A stretch of DNA of 64,000 nucleotides from Vitellaria paradoxa (taxonomy: Eukaryota > Streptophyta > Magnoliopsida > Ericales > Sapotaceae), in NCBI GenBank assembly GCA_019916065.1, contig CM034240.1:45148026-45212025 (forward strand). The letters run 5' to 3'. Below are positions 1 to 12,900 of this stretch, piece by piece. The notes under the pieces were generated by a model. The model was not told the origin of the DNA. It saw only the letters and a list, made by a program, of their open reading frames with translations, and searched no databases. How positions within the stretch are numbered: position 1 is the first letter of the stretch; every line of letters starts with the position of its first letter. A program made the translations under genes and the position numbers.

Positions 1-178
1 CTGATACGATTGCAGAAATAAATTTTAATAAATTAAACAAGGGGCCAAAAATGTATGTTTTCTTTAAACAATATGAGAAACCTGGTATCAAGTTAGAAGA
101 CGTATGTCCCTTTTCTGATACAATTGCAGATATAAACTTTAATAAATTAAACGAGGGACCAAAAATGTATGTTTTCTT
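1..178. repeat. Imperfect direct repeat, about 114-bp period, cut by window start
   Basis: The sequence beginning CTGATACGATTGCAG at 1 recurs as CTGATACAATTGCAG at 115, and similarity continues for about 63 bases to GTATGTTTTCT with roughly six differences. The 114-bp spacing suggests the tail end of a tandem array extending to the left of the window. No coding content was recognised. Confidence 0.55.
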
Positions 179-1205
179 GCACTTTTAAGCAATGGCACTA
201 CAATCTATGTACTTTCTATCTTTATTCTACTCTGCATTACAGCTGTATAAATGTAGTCCACCAACCCACCCCACCGAAAAAAAAAAGAGAAAAAAAAGTT
301 GGTGGTGTTGGACACCTTTGCTCAAGTTTGAGGTTGGTTTTAATGAAAACCTTAAAAGTCATTTTTCAAAATTTGCAAATTTTCTAGTTAAGATAGCTTG
401 GGTTACATTGTTGGGCTCATTTCTTATTAGTTTAAGGTTTTGGAATGATTTAGGACATGTGGCTGAAAGAAGTGGTCAAGCATAGAGTCTAATTTGTAAA
501 AAGAATTCTAATTAGTTTTAGGGCATATTTTATTTGTTATTCAGTCTGAAGTTTTAGTTTGGGCTTGACTCAAACTCATTATAATTGGGAGATTCCTATT
601 CCAATTAGAAAATAATATTCAGTCCAATTTGGTTTAGGATATTTTCAACTTATTGATAACAATATTTTAGATTTTTAGTTCTTGTTCTTGTGTTCAAGAA
701 TTTATCTCTTTCGTGCTTGAGCGATATCTTGCCAAACGCCCTATGGCTGTGTCAAGTGGTATCAGAGCAAGTGTTTCCTTAACTAGTTTTTATCCCCTCC
801 ATTGTTAGTGGACAAGGTTTTTTATCCTTGTTCTTCCTTTTCCTTGGCTAATCTTAACGGTGACTGAAGCATTGTCAATTTTTGGCTGCACTCATAAGAT
901 GAGAGCAACAATTGCAGCAGTTCAGAAAGTGTTCACTAAGAACTTCGGAATATGATTGCTCCACTGGTTGTCAACAACCAAGCCACACCAATTGTTGTAG
1001 TCGGAGCACCTGCAGTTAATGGTCATGAGGATAGAATAATGTAGATACACAGTTGCTTGAGGTATGATCCAGTTCATGATTACATCTGGAAAGGAAACTG
1101 ATGTTGTGTTTGGCATGAAGATGGATCTCCATCTTTGGATGGCCAATCGAATGTTTAAGAGTTTCAAAATCCACCTTATGATTAGAATCCTTTTACAAAT
1201 TAACT

Positions 1206-1414
1206 CTATCCTTGACCATTTCTTTTGGCCACCTGTTCTACATCATAGAATAATGGGTTACATATTAAAGCGCTGATTCTAGGAGGTCCTAGTTTCTCTT
1301 ATTGTCAGTGCTAATTAAACTCCATTATTGACCATTTCGTTCGGCCATGTGTTCTACATTCTAGAACAATTGGTTACATACCAAAATAGCACTGATTCTA
1401 GGAGGTCCTGGTTT
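1206..1414. repeat. Diverged tandem duplication, about 117-bp period
   Basis: The segment starting TTGACCATTT at about 1212 and ending CTGATTCTAGGAGGTCCT at 1290 recurs at 1328-1409 with scattered substitutions. It lies inside the decayed LTR element, downstream of its primer-binding site. No protein was recognised. Confidence 0.6.
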
Positions 1415-1551
1415 AACTCTTATTATCAATGCTTTTTCCCGCATTGTTTTTGTGCTCTTTGACTTGTTTGAATTGGTGTACTTTTTGGTTCAGTTTGTTT
1501 GTCACTCTTGTCCACGAGTGTGACAAGTTCGTTCGTGATGAGAAATATTAA

Positions 1552-2816
1552 GGCCCTGTTTGGTAACGTTTTTGTTTTCTGTTTACGTTTTCAAAATTTT
1601 GTAAACTGGCAACAAAAACATGTTTGTTAAATCTGTTTTCTTTTTTTTGTTTCTAAAAAAAATAAAAACGGAAACAGAAAAACGGAAGCAGAAAAAAAGT
1701 GTTTTCACTCTGTCTTTTTTTTTTTTTTTGTAAATATTTTGTCAATTTTAAAACCTTGTCTATTTTTGTTACATTACATAAAAATAAATTATTTTATTCA
1801 AATATTTTATTAAAGTAAGTTATTTTAATAAATAATATAATTAAATTCAATAAATTAATTATATAAATTAATATAAATTATTTTTAATAAATAATAAAAC
1901 TAAATTAATTAATTTAATTTAATAATTAATTATTGCTAAATTATCTGAAATAAATATCATAATTAATTTATTTAATTTAATAATTAAATTAATTTATAAA
2001 AATAATAAATAATAAATAATTAAATTATATTAATTTTTAATTTAATTTAATTTAATAATAATTATTAAATTATTTTAAATAAATAACATAATTAAATTAA
2101 ATTATTTATGATTTAATTAATTAATTTATATAAAATATATTTTATTAAATTATTTTAATAATTAATTTAATTAATTTAAAAATATAAATTTAATTTAATA
2201 ATTAATCTAATTTAATTATTTATTTAATATGAAATATATTTTATTAAATTATTTTTGATAAATAATATAATTAAATTATAATTAATATATTTTATATTTA
2301 TTAAATTAAATGATATAATATTTATATTTCATTCAATTATTTTTAATAAATAATATAATTTAATATATTTTATATTTATTGAATTAAATGATTTTAATAA
2401 ATAATTTATTGTATTAATTTAATTAATTATATTAATTAATATATTTTATATTTATTAAATTAAATGATATAATATTTATATTTCATTCAATTATTTTTAA
2501 TAAATAATATAATTTAATATATTTTATATTTATTGAATTAAATGATTTTAATAAATAATTTACTGTATTAATTCAATTAATTATATTAATTAAATTAAAT
2601 TAATATACAATATATTTTATTAAGTTCTATTAATTTTTTAAAACTAATGAAATTAAATATTTTCTAAAATAAAAAATTAATAATTATAAACAAACTTGCA
2701 TTACGCAGTTTCAGTTTTCATTTCAGAAAAAATAAACGGCAACAAAAAACAAAAAACAGAACACGGCAACAGAAAAACAAAAAAAAAAAAAAACGACAGC
2801 GTTGTCAAGCAGGCCC
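1552..2816. mobile_element. Tourist/PIF-Harbinger-like MITE, 1.27 kb, extremely AT-rich
   Basis: Terminal inverted repeats: GGCCCTGTTTGGTAACG at the left end and the reverse complement of GGGCCTGCTTGACAACG at the right. They are flanked by TAA on both sides (1549-1551 and 2817-2819), the 3-bp target duplication typical of PIF/Harbinger. Sub-terminal regions are also complementary (GTTTCTGTTTTC-like). The interior, 1780-2690, is nearly pure A/T with no ORF, so the element is non-autonomous. Confidence 0.7.
2281..2585. repeat. 154-bp AT-rich tandem duplication inside the MITE
   Basis: A unit beginning ATTAATATATTTTATATTTA at 2281 repeats at 2435 with only a few differences over about 150 bases. 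It is a recent internal duplication in otherwise unstructured AT-rich DNA. Confidence 0.75.
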
Positions 2817-3060
2817 TAAATAACTTAAAATACAGAATCCATCTCCGAATTAAATAGCTTTTAAAATATAGGATCCATTTCCGACTAGGTGAAACAATTT
2901 GTTATGTTTGTGTTGGTACACCGTACTAGGTTAGTTTGTTTGCCTCTTTGGTCCATATGTCAGATGGGGTTGCACACTAGGGGAAGTGTTATGCTAGATT
3001 GGGATACATTGTTGGGCCCATTTCCTAACTTTTTAAGTTTTTGGGAAAATCAATTAACAG

Positions 3061-3968
3061 TTTTGTACTCTAAATCATCATCTTTGGAGGCTTCTAGGAA
3101 TCAAAAGGCACTAGAATGTGTTTTGCTTGATATTTTCTCCAACCAAAAGCATTTGGAGTGTTTTGAGTGCTCGTAGGTTGTTTCTATACAGGGAGATCTT
3201 CTGCATAGTCTGTGCTCTTATAATGGAAAGACTTAATTTCTGTATCAAATTAGGGATGCTTGGGTTGGAATCCAATGTTTGAATTCCATGAGAGATTAGA
3301 ATTTTCTTGTGTGCTGGAAATTATTAATCCTTTATAAGGATTTTTAATTTTTTCTGATAAAACAATTCAAAATTGAGTATGATTTTTATATTGGGATAGT
3401 ACCTAGTGTCCTTAAACTCCTTATACCAAGACCTCCATCTTCTCAATTGCATTTTTCAGTAGGATCTGATGGTCCATTCATTATCTGTCTTTTTCATTTG
3501 CCATAAACTCGTTGAAACAAATGACTTTACTAACAATTAATGGAGTAACCACACCATTACAATAACTAAGTTGCACATGTATTTTATTAAATTTCTGCCA
3601 TAAATAGGCATTTTTCTCTGTTTAATTGAATATCATGCCTAATTCTGCATATTGAATATAGTCTTGGCATTTTTCACAAAAGTGGTCCGGATTAGTGAAG
3701 CCATTGCCATTATGAAGATTATGGTGTAGTTGCATTCAGAATTTTATTGTAATTTTTTTCATACCACTAGTTCTCTCTGTAACGAAAGGTTGTCATTAAG
3801 ATGTAATGTCAATCCCATGATTGTTGTGTATGAAAATGCTACAAGTAAAGCTTAGGTAACAATGTTATGACTCTTTCTTTCCTGCTTCCTTTCTTATTTA
3901 TTTATTTATTTTTTTCATTTCCAAAGATTGTAATCAATGATACTGAATTTATGTTTTATTTGTTACAG
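3061..3968 (+). other. Intron sequence upstream of the first visible ABCC exon
   Basis: No gene was recognised here. The stretch ends in a long pyrimidine-rich tract and a TTGTTACAG acceptor directly before the exon at 3969. The open frame at 2889-3176 resembles no protein I know and overlaps transposon debris. Confidence 0.6.
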
Positions 3969-6900
3969 AAGGCAATTGGCCATGGCTTTTGGCATCTCTT
4001 GACATTCAAATCTATAAATTCTGTAATGGAACAAGGTGTGATAAAGCAGCTTGACTTTGAAGATTTGCTTCAGTTATCCGATGATATGGACCCTTCTTAC
4101 TGCCTTTATACGATGCTAAGATCCTGGCAAAATCAACAAAGAAATAACTCTCACCCATCCTTCTTTAGAGCGATATTTGCTGCATATGGATGGCCATATC
4201 TACGTCTAGGTGTGCTAAAGGTAATGTTATTTTGTGAGTTATATTTTCCTTCCTTATTTGGCATATAATGAATGTAATAATAAAATAGAAAACAAAAATG
4301 GTAGTCTGCCAATTTGTTGCATTACCTTTCAAAAAAAAAAAAATTGTTGCAACTTCCAAGACTTTTATCCACACTTTTTCCCCTTGGGATTTGGTTAGTT
4401 ATTGATGCATTACTGCCTATGTGTGTATATTCATCAGGCTCCTTTTAATTGTTGTTATCTGTCTTTTAAGAAACATAGATACAAGTATTTGACCATGACA
4501 GGACACAACAATTTTGGACACCGCAACAAGAATAATGTATACATGAAAATAATAACTATTTAGTTATTTTTATACTGCAAATATGTTGATATTTTATTTA
4601 TATCAAAATAGTAAGAAATCTTTTTATATTGTACATATTAGAAAAGAAGTGACGTAAATTTCTAATATCTAATTTATTAAAACTCTGTTCATAAGTAAAT
4701 TAATTGACTCTTAAAATTAATAACTCTAGAGGAAGGATTAATAGGTCCATGTCGTTTTTATTTTATTATTGGATTTTCAAGCCTTTTTTCATAGTTGTAT
4801 GGTACTTTATCTAGTGAATTCATTTTTTTTTTATAAGTAAATATTTTATTAATGAAAGAAAGGCATCAAGAGGATGCCACCCTTTATAAAGAATAGGCCA
4901 AAACAAATAAATTACTTAAATCTCCATGTTCTTTATAAAACTAAAAAAGTTGTAAGTCTAGTTCTATGGTCATCTGTTCAAATAAAAAGTTATTTTTCAT
5001 TCTATGCATTGGAAATTCCATATCTTGGAATGTTTTCCCATTTCATTTCCTCTCATTGTCAGCACAAGGGAACCATTTTGTAAGCTTTCTTTCTTTTTTT
5101 GTTGACTCGAGCATCCCAACAAGTCATAAAAACTTGTTTTGCTTCTTTTGTAAAAATCCATTGCATTCCAAAGCATGAAAGGACTAATTCTGACAGTTCC
5201 TTTGCCCAGGGACAATGAATAAATAGATGATCAATAGATTCACATCTCTTTTGCATAAACAACACCAATTTACTATTATCATTCTTCTAGCAATAAGATG
5301 ATCAATGGTTAGAATTTTGTCATGCACCAACTAAAGAATTCTACTTTAGTGAATGGATCAATTCTAATACTCCTATGGTGGCCTATTGAGGTAACATGCT
5401 TTGACCATTAGATATATGATATATATGAAAAATTCTTGAGATTCATACCTTAAAGGGCCTACTTGGGCAGCTTAACAAAGTAGATTCCTCAAATGCTAAA
5501 ACCTGGTATCTCATTGCACTTATTGTCCAACAAAGTTCAAAATCACGGTCGTGGCTGCTCTCTCGGTCGCCCAATTTTTAATTTGGTTGTAGTGTCATAT
5601 CGTAGTATTGGGCGATGCATAACGATTAGTAATTAGGAAAGGTCAGATTGTAAATTGAGCTGGTGTCTCATTATTTCCTGATATCTTGCTGATATATCTT
5701 CCGATAGCTCGTTTGATATGATAGCAAATTGGGTTGATATTTTGATTTCTATCGATATCTCGCCAATATATTGTCCGATATGGTATGATGTATAGCCGGA
5801 TAGCTTACGATTGACGCATTGCGAAATCTTGTCTCGGTCTATCCTGATACTGAGATCTTAGCCACGATGGCTAATAATTTGAACCATGTTGTCCATTTAC
5901 ATTTTTGGGATTATTCTTTCTGTAGTAGATTAAATTTAAACTTCTTGCAGGTGCTTAATGATTGTATTGGTTTTGTGGGGCCGATGCTGCTTAATAAGTT
6001 GATTAAATTTCTTCAACAAGGTTTATGTATTTTACTTCTTCGATTTTGTTCTTACTTCTGATTGCTTAGTTTACAATTTTGTTTCGTTCTAAGATTTTCT
6101 CTTTGCCATTAAATTTGAGTTGAAAGAATTGGTATCTTGGTTAGTTCCCAATTATTGGAAAACTTTTTTGACATAGAGTTTTTCATTTCTAAATATGTTG
6201 CGATTCACAAATTTTTTGTTGTTTCCTTCGTTTGGGAATTTGAGATCAAAGCACTGCATATCTTTCCAAGCATTACCCTGTGAAAGTTTTTTTGTAGCTG
6301 GTGCTGCACTTAGTGTTTTAACACATCCAATAGCACCAAGGTAGAATGTTCACGTGTTGGTTGATTATATTTACCCTATTCAATAAGGTGTTTTTGAGGC
6401 ATTATGAATTCTAGACCATTTTCTTGTTCTATACTAATCGGTTGTAGCTACTCATTAGACCTTTTCATTCCCTGAATGCTTTGTCAAAGTTCAGCTTTAG
6501 AAGTTCTTCCAAATATCTTTCCATAACCGGCTGCAAACTTTGAAAATTGGGAATTGTCTCAAAACAATCCTTTTGACTATGGAGACTCAAAAACTAACCA
6601 GCCACGACAATCATAAATAAATGTGGTAAAAATAAACAATAAAGACAACTGTGGTACAAAGAGGAAACCTTAAAACCCCCTTCTAGTAAAAGCTCAAGCC
6701 TCAAAGACAGACCCTGAAAGGTAATCCACCAGAAATAGCGTTGGCTACAAGAGTTTAGCCAAATACAAAAATGACATACCTAATCTTGATTATACTTAAG
6801 CTTGGTCATGTGATTCACTAATGCCCACGGAAATGCTTCCATTCTTCAACCTTTCTAGAACCTACCAAGTATCTACGAACGGCACTTCCTAGACCTACAA

Positions 6901-9900
6901 GTGTTCAAATGTTCTTCAAGTAAGAATGAAGATATGGTCGTTTTTCTTCAAATGAATCTAAATCTCTCAAAGAGGTGATCTTTCAAAATATGCAATGAAA
7001 CCTTTATTTCCTTCATCAATACTTCTCCTCAAATTGCTGAATATATTATGAGAAAGTACAGTCCAATTAGAAATGGATTGGTGCCTAAAAAACCTAGGAA
7101 ATTGTCCGGAATTTCCTAAAAAACCGACAAATTGTGGGAGCGTTTTACTGGCGGTTTTTCAAGAGGTGAGACCCCTAGTGCGGTTGAGAGTCTAATTAGG
7201 GGCGATTTGTCTAACCGTGGGCACGGTGCAATGAATGGCAACTAATGGTTTTGGTACCCTAGGAAATGTGGACACTAGTGGTAATTCCTATTTTGCTGTT
7301 TTATTTTATTTATTTTTTTATACCAAACGACTTCGGAACCATTGTTGAAACAAGCTTGCATCCAAGTGAATGATGACCACAAAGACTTGAATGCAACCTA
7401 ATCTAACCCAATTGCACTTGAGTTTTGTTGAAGCAATTGTCATACAACAAATCTAAACCTAACAAACTGTTCCCTATAGAGTTTGATATTTTAGAAAAAT
7501 CATTGGCTAGCACTTTTCCACTTAGCGATTCTTTCTTTGTGTATAATAACTGCTAGAGTTTATTATCATTTTATTCTTATCATACAAGATATTTATTCAC
7601 AAAACCATGGGAAAATTCAGCCTCTTTCTAATTTTCATTTTTTTTTTGGCTAAGTAAAATCTCTACAATCTTGAACATTGAACATACAATATTCATGAGG
7701 GATAGGGGAAAGGGATTCTCGGGGAATTGAACCCAGGTCATAAGCAGGCAGAATAGACTTTTTACCACTTCAGCTACAAGCCACGTACCATTTTATCCTT
7801 ATCATTATGGCATTTATCTGTCAATTGTGTACATTAACCTCTTTCTGATACTATATTCCCCCCCCTCTTATTAGTAAAGTATTATTTTTGCGTGTTTATA
7901 TGATCTTTTTTTGGATTAGAAAAAGAATATATATTATTGATTTATAATAGTTTTACATTGATGCATTTTTTTTTCCATGGATCAGGCTCTTGTTGTTTTG
8001 ATGGTTATATCCTTGCAATTTCCTTGGGGCTAACTTCTGTCTTAAAGTAAGTCTTATCTTAAAATTATTATTATTATCTTGTTTAAGTCTATTCTTTCTA
8101 TTTATTTTTGTGCTTTATCTTACAAGTTGCCTTTTTCACTAACCTATTTACTTAGAAAGAGGTTCTGTGAGACTGTGATGGAAGATGACAAATTTTTGTC
8201 CTTGTAGAAAGTTTGAAAAGATTATGTATTGTGGGTTAAGTTACCAATTTGATTTTAGGCTCAATCAAACAAGGTACTTACTTTAAAACTTACATGCTTA
8301 GAATGTCACGTTTATTTGATGAAGCAAGAACGAAGGAGGAATAAAGCAAGACAAGGAAGAATGCAAAAAGAGTTAGGATTCACTCTCTCCATATATTTTA
8401 TTTATACATATTGCAAGTTGTAACCAACTTGGGATAGTAATTCTACTCTAAAGTGAAGTTGTGAATAAGAAAATCATTTCATTTCATTAGTATTTTTGTC
8501 ATTTATGTCTTCTGGAATTTAGTTGATGAAATAGCTCTTTTGGATATTTTGGAGGTAATAAGTAGATCTATAAGTCTTTTGCTTAGTCCTTAATATAAGA
8601 TTTGGAAAGCTACATTTTAATTAGCATAATTAACAAGCTCAGTAGAGCTTCAACAGGACACCTAGCTTTATGCTATCTGTTACCATGCTTGTCTCAAAGA
8701 AAATGCAAGTGCTTTAGATGATATTTAAGTTTGTAAATCCATATAGTATTGTGAAAACCTTGGATAGGCAGACTACTACAAATGAGAAGTTTTAGTTTCG
8801 AAGTTAGGATTCAGGAGTTATCCATTAAGCAGCCTACGAAGGTACATCTGCTGTTTTTCTGAGAAGTTATATTCTATCTTGCATAGCAGCTCATCGATAA
8901 TAAACACCTTCCAGTTGTAATATTTATCTTCTTGCTTGCATTTTTTATGTTATGCATTCACAAATTGCTTCACATGACAAAAAAAATTTAAGTCGAACAG
9001 TTCATCATATGCCAATTTACATCATATGGCTTGAAAATAGGTACTTGCTATTCTATATATACAAGAGAAAGTTCCATTTTGGAATTCTTTTTGATACAAT
9101 TTGTAATTAGGGGTGACAATTTCCAACAAAACATGTGAAAACGTCTCGAGCCCAACACATACTTAGCAGGTGAGGGGTTGAGTACAAAAGGTTTGGGTCA
9201 TAAATGGGCCAATCTGTTTGGATGCATGTTAAAGCATCTAACTCAAAACCAATTGGCAAGAAATGGAGAAGCCTATTAAGATCTTATACTAGTTTGGGAG
9301 GCATTATTTTATTGATGTGGAATAAATTCTAACATGGCGCCTCACATGTGACCCTGCTTGCATGTGGAAAGGCTAATAGGTGTACCAAGTACAAGAAGTG
9401 CACGATCGATAGATTGAGAAGAAATAGGGAACGAGTCCTCCTCAAATCTTACTCTAATACCATGTTAATGCATTCAACTCAAGACCAATTGACAAGTGAT
9501 GAAAACGCCCATTAGATGGGAGGCGTTATTTTATCAATGTGGAATAAATTCCAATTCAACACAACTATAAACAGATCATGTTAATGTTAAAAATGGGTCA
9601 ACCTATTTAACACAATTCAACATGTAAATGGGTTCGTGTACTTTCAGGTTGATGTGTTAAACGTGTTACACAAGTCGTGTATTTTTTGAGTTAGTAATAT
9701 ATTTTTTGGATTGGAGTGCTACACATGTTAAATGTGTTACATGACTTGTATATTAAATGGTTTACATGTGTCTTGTTGTGTTATCCAAGTAATAAACAAG
9801 TCGTATTAGTGCCGAGTATAGTGACATGATTAATTAATTGTGTTGTGTTTGGTTTTGCTCAAATAGTCAAGTACCTCACACGACACGATTGTTACCCATA

Positions 9901-12900
9901 TCTATAATTACTATGAACCCTTCATGCTTGGTGCACGTGTTGAATAATTAGTGCTTTGTGGAGTTTTGTTGGCTGTAAGAAATTAATGATTAAGGTATTA
10001 TTCTCAGCCAAAATTGCGTGGTCCTTCTCTGTGTTTTCAATCTTAATCTTAGATTGGAAGTAGACTAGCCATGTGCTTATAGAGTTACAAGTATATTTTT
10101 TACCATCATATCCATATACTTCAGTCATAATATCCTGCTACTATTGCTTTCTCCCATCCTTGTCTTTGTCAGAATACAATTTTTTGTCTATTTGCTGTTG
10201 TGCTGTTTTGATGTATTTTTGCACTACCAACTGTTGTCTGCAGTAATTAGAGTATTTTCTCAATGGTGCAGGTCTTTCCTTGACACACAATATACTTTTC
10301 ATCTTTCTAAACTAAAATTGAAGTTACGATCTAGTATTATGATCATTATCTATCAAAAGGTGAATATTCTCCATCTCTTTTAATTTTCTGCATGAGTTTT
10401 TGTAGTGGAGATTCTTTGATATGTTATGACAAATCAAACTTGGATAAGTTGACCAAGTTAGGCTCATTTTAGCTAGTGAATATTTGTGCTAACAACACAG
10501 CTTATTGATAATGTGCAATTAAATGAACAGCAGACCACTGCTTTGTCATTGATCTCTAGGAATAAGAAGATACTCATTCCATATGCTTACTCAGCCAAAT
10601 TTTAGGATAATCATGATACCTTGAATGAAGTATTGTTTTGACAATGTAATTTGGTATGCTTGATGCTTTTGCTCTTGCTTGGAGTGCCCGTATAACATTA
10701 CTAGAGTAATGCTGTAACGGTAATGCATAAAAATTCCCAATAATTAGCAAATTGAGGTACTACTTTCATTGCTACATTAGGCTTGTCAATAGTTGGATTG
10801 AATACTTCAGGCAATTAAACTGCTTGCTGGCTGCCATGCAGACTGTAATTAGCACAACAATGATTTTTCATAGCTTCGTCCTGGAAATGCACGTCGAGTA
10901 CTTGCTCTCTTTGTGCCAGCCTTTATGGGGGGATGAATTCAAGTTGCTTAACTCTAAAACCAATAGCATGAAAAAATGAAGTGGCAAAATTCATGTAATG
11001 ATTATCAAGGAAGAAGAAAGGAGGATAATTGTTTTCACTTCATTATGTGAATTGTATAATGATGAGTCCTATTTATAGTTGAATAAGGCCAAAATACACG
11101 GACAATATGGACCCATAGTTCTTTTAATCATTGGTTTGCTGTCTATCCTTTTACACATGCTTTCTACTTTATATTTTAAGTTGAATTGTTTGTTTTCCAT
11201 GCTTGCTTTTTTTTTTTTTTTTTGATAAATAATTCTTTTCTTTCGAAAAAAAAAAAAAAAAAAAGACAGCATCAAAGAAATGCCACCCAAGTACAAACAG
11301 ACTCATAGGATAGCATCCATATTCTCAATAAATGGCCAAAAAACCTTGTAAATCCAATTCCTTTCCCCCTAATATCCAACTATATAATGAGGACAAACAA
11401 ATGCTTTGCAATCTGTATAAATGGAATTCAATGCCTTGGAAGGACCCTCTATTCCTTTCCAACTGTGTGAAATTGTGAATCTTCATGGTTCTATTCTTTT
11501 GTTGTGCCATTTATATTTCTTAATGCCTGTAGTTTACTTTATGTAATGGACTTATATTCTTATTGTCAATTTTTTTATGTTTGTACATTCTTTCCAGTGT
11601 CTACATGTTAGCCTAGCAGAGCGATCCAAATTTTCCACAGGGGAAATTCAGACATTCATGTCTGTCGATGCTGATCGGACTGTCAACTTGTTTAACAGTT
11701 TTCATGATCTGTGGAGGTCATAATTTATTTCTATTATGCTTTTCAAGCCGGAAGTTACTTTCCATGACTTGGGTTTGTTACTTTGTTCTATTGTAGACTG
11801 GCATTTCTAGTTTGCAGCTTTATGCTGGAAGGTCCATGAATTTCATTGTGTTTGTAACATTGTTTCACTATTTTATATCAACAATAATAAAAAAAGGTCT
11901 ACCATAAGATACTGCATCCTTCAACATTCTCATGGAGATAGTTTAAAACTGCAGATACTTTTTTTTTTTTTTTTTTTAATTTTGTGACTTAATCATCTTA
12001 CTTTCTCACTGTTTCCACTTGTATGAAGGCCTAGATTTTAACCTAGGCAATATTATATAAATCTATGGACAATTACTCAAACATGCATTCCAAAAGAATC
12101 ACTTAGGCTTTGTTTGTTTTAATGTAAAAGGTTTTTAGGGAAAACACTTTTTTTTTTTTTGGTATTTTAGGAAAATATTTTTCAAAAACACTTTCCCCAA
12201 AAACATTTTATATTAAAACAAACAGAGCCTTAATTTAAATATGAAATTCCCTTTTTATTTTGATAATTAATGAAGATTCCAAATTCTATTGGTTTTGAAT
12301 GCATTATTGTTAAAGTTTATTTCTATCTTTTCAGTCATCTGGAAGAGCAAAATTGCGTGCACACACTGTTACCTTTCTCCCTTATGATGACTAGCATATT
12401 GTGACTTGCTATCACTACATGCGTGCGTGTTTGACACTTTTGGCATTTATGAAAGAGCCCAACTACTTATATAAAAGAAAAAATTTAGTAAGAGGTGCTT
12501 GTCATGAATTGTGACTTTCTATGAGGACCCCTCCTCAGACCCCATAATGTGGGAGCCTCACGTACTGGGTCCCCCCCTCCCTTTTATTGTTGTTGTCATC
12601 TGGCTGTCCTTCATAGACAAGCTTTACAATGAAAATGCATACATTTAGCATAATAAATTATAGGAAAACAAAATGTTGTCCATTGTGTTGACTTTATAAA
12701 TTATTAGTTTTATTTGACTCTTTATACTATTCTAATTCTTTTGCAAATTTTACAGCTTGCCTTTTCAAATTGGAGTTGCATTATATCTATTGTATACACA
12801 GGTCAAGTATGCTTTTCTTTCTGGAATTGCCATTACGATCTTGTTGATACCAGGTACATATATTAGTTAATTTTTTTTTTTTTGGCTAAGATCTGCAAGG

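Larger units (their letters stand above)
385..3060 (+). mobile_element. Decayed LTR retrotransposon remnant with tRNA-Met primer-binding site
   Basis: TGGTATCAGAGC at about 757-768 matches the primer-binding site copied from initiator tRNA-Met and normally sits next to a 5' LTR. Upstream, about 390-440 carries TTACATTGTTGGGCTCATTT; a similar block follows a purine-rich AGGGGAAG at about 2980-3050, as a 3' LTR start would. The similarity is short and no intact gag-pol was found; 880-1500 has only broken fragments. Boundaries are approximate and the second LTR is uncertain. The interior was later invaded by the MITE at 1552-2816. Confidence 0.4.

Noticed and set aside
192..485. Open frame of 97 codons near the window start
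   Set aside because: Low-complexity lysine stretch, no known domain, overlaps the LTR remnant.
2889..3176. Open frame of 95 codons as a possible N-terminal ABCC exon
   Set aside because: It does not resemble the ABCC N-terminus and shares sequence with the LTR remnant; no matching donor in phase 0 for the exon at 3969 was convincing.
5500..5850. GATATC-rich stretch before ABCC exon 2 as a tandem repeat
   Set aside because: Repeated short words such as CGATAT and TGATAT are present, but no regular period or copy boundary could be defined.
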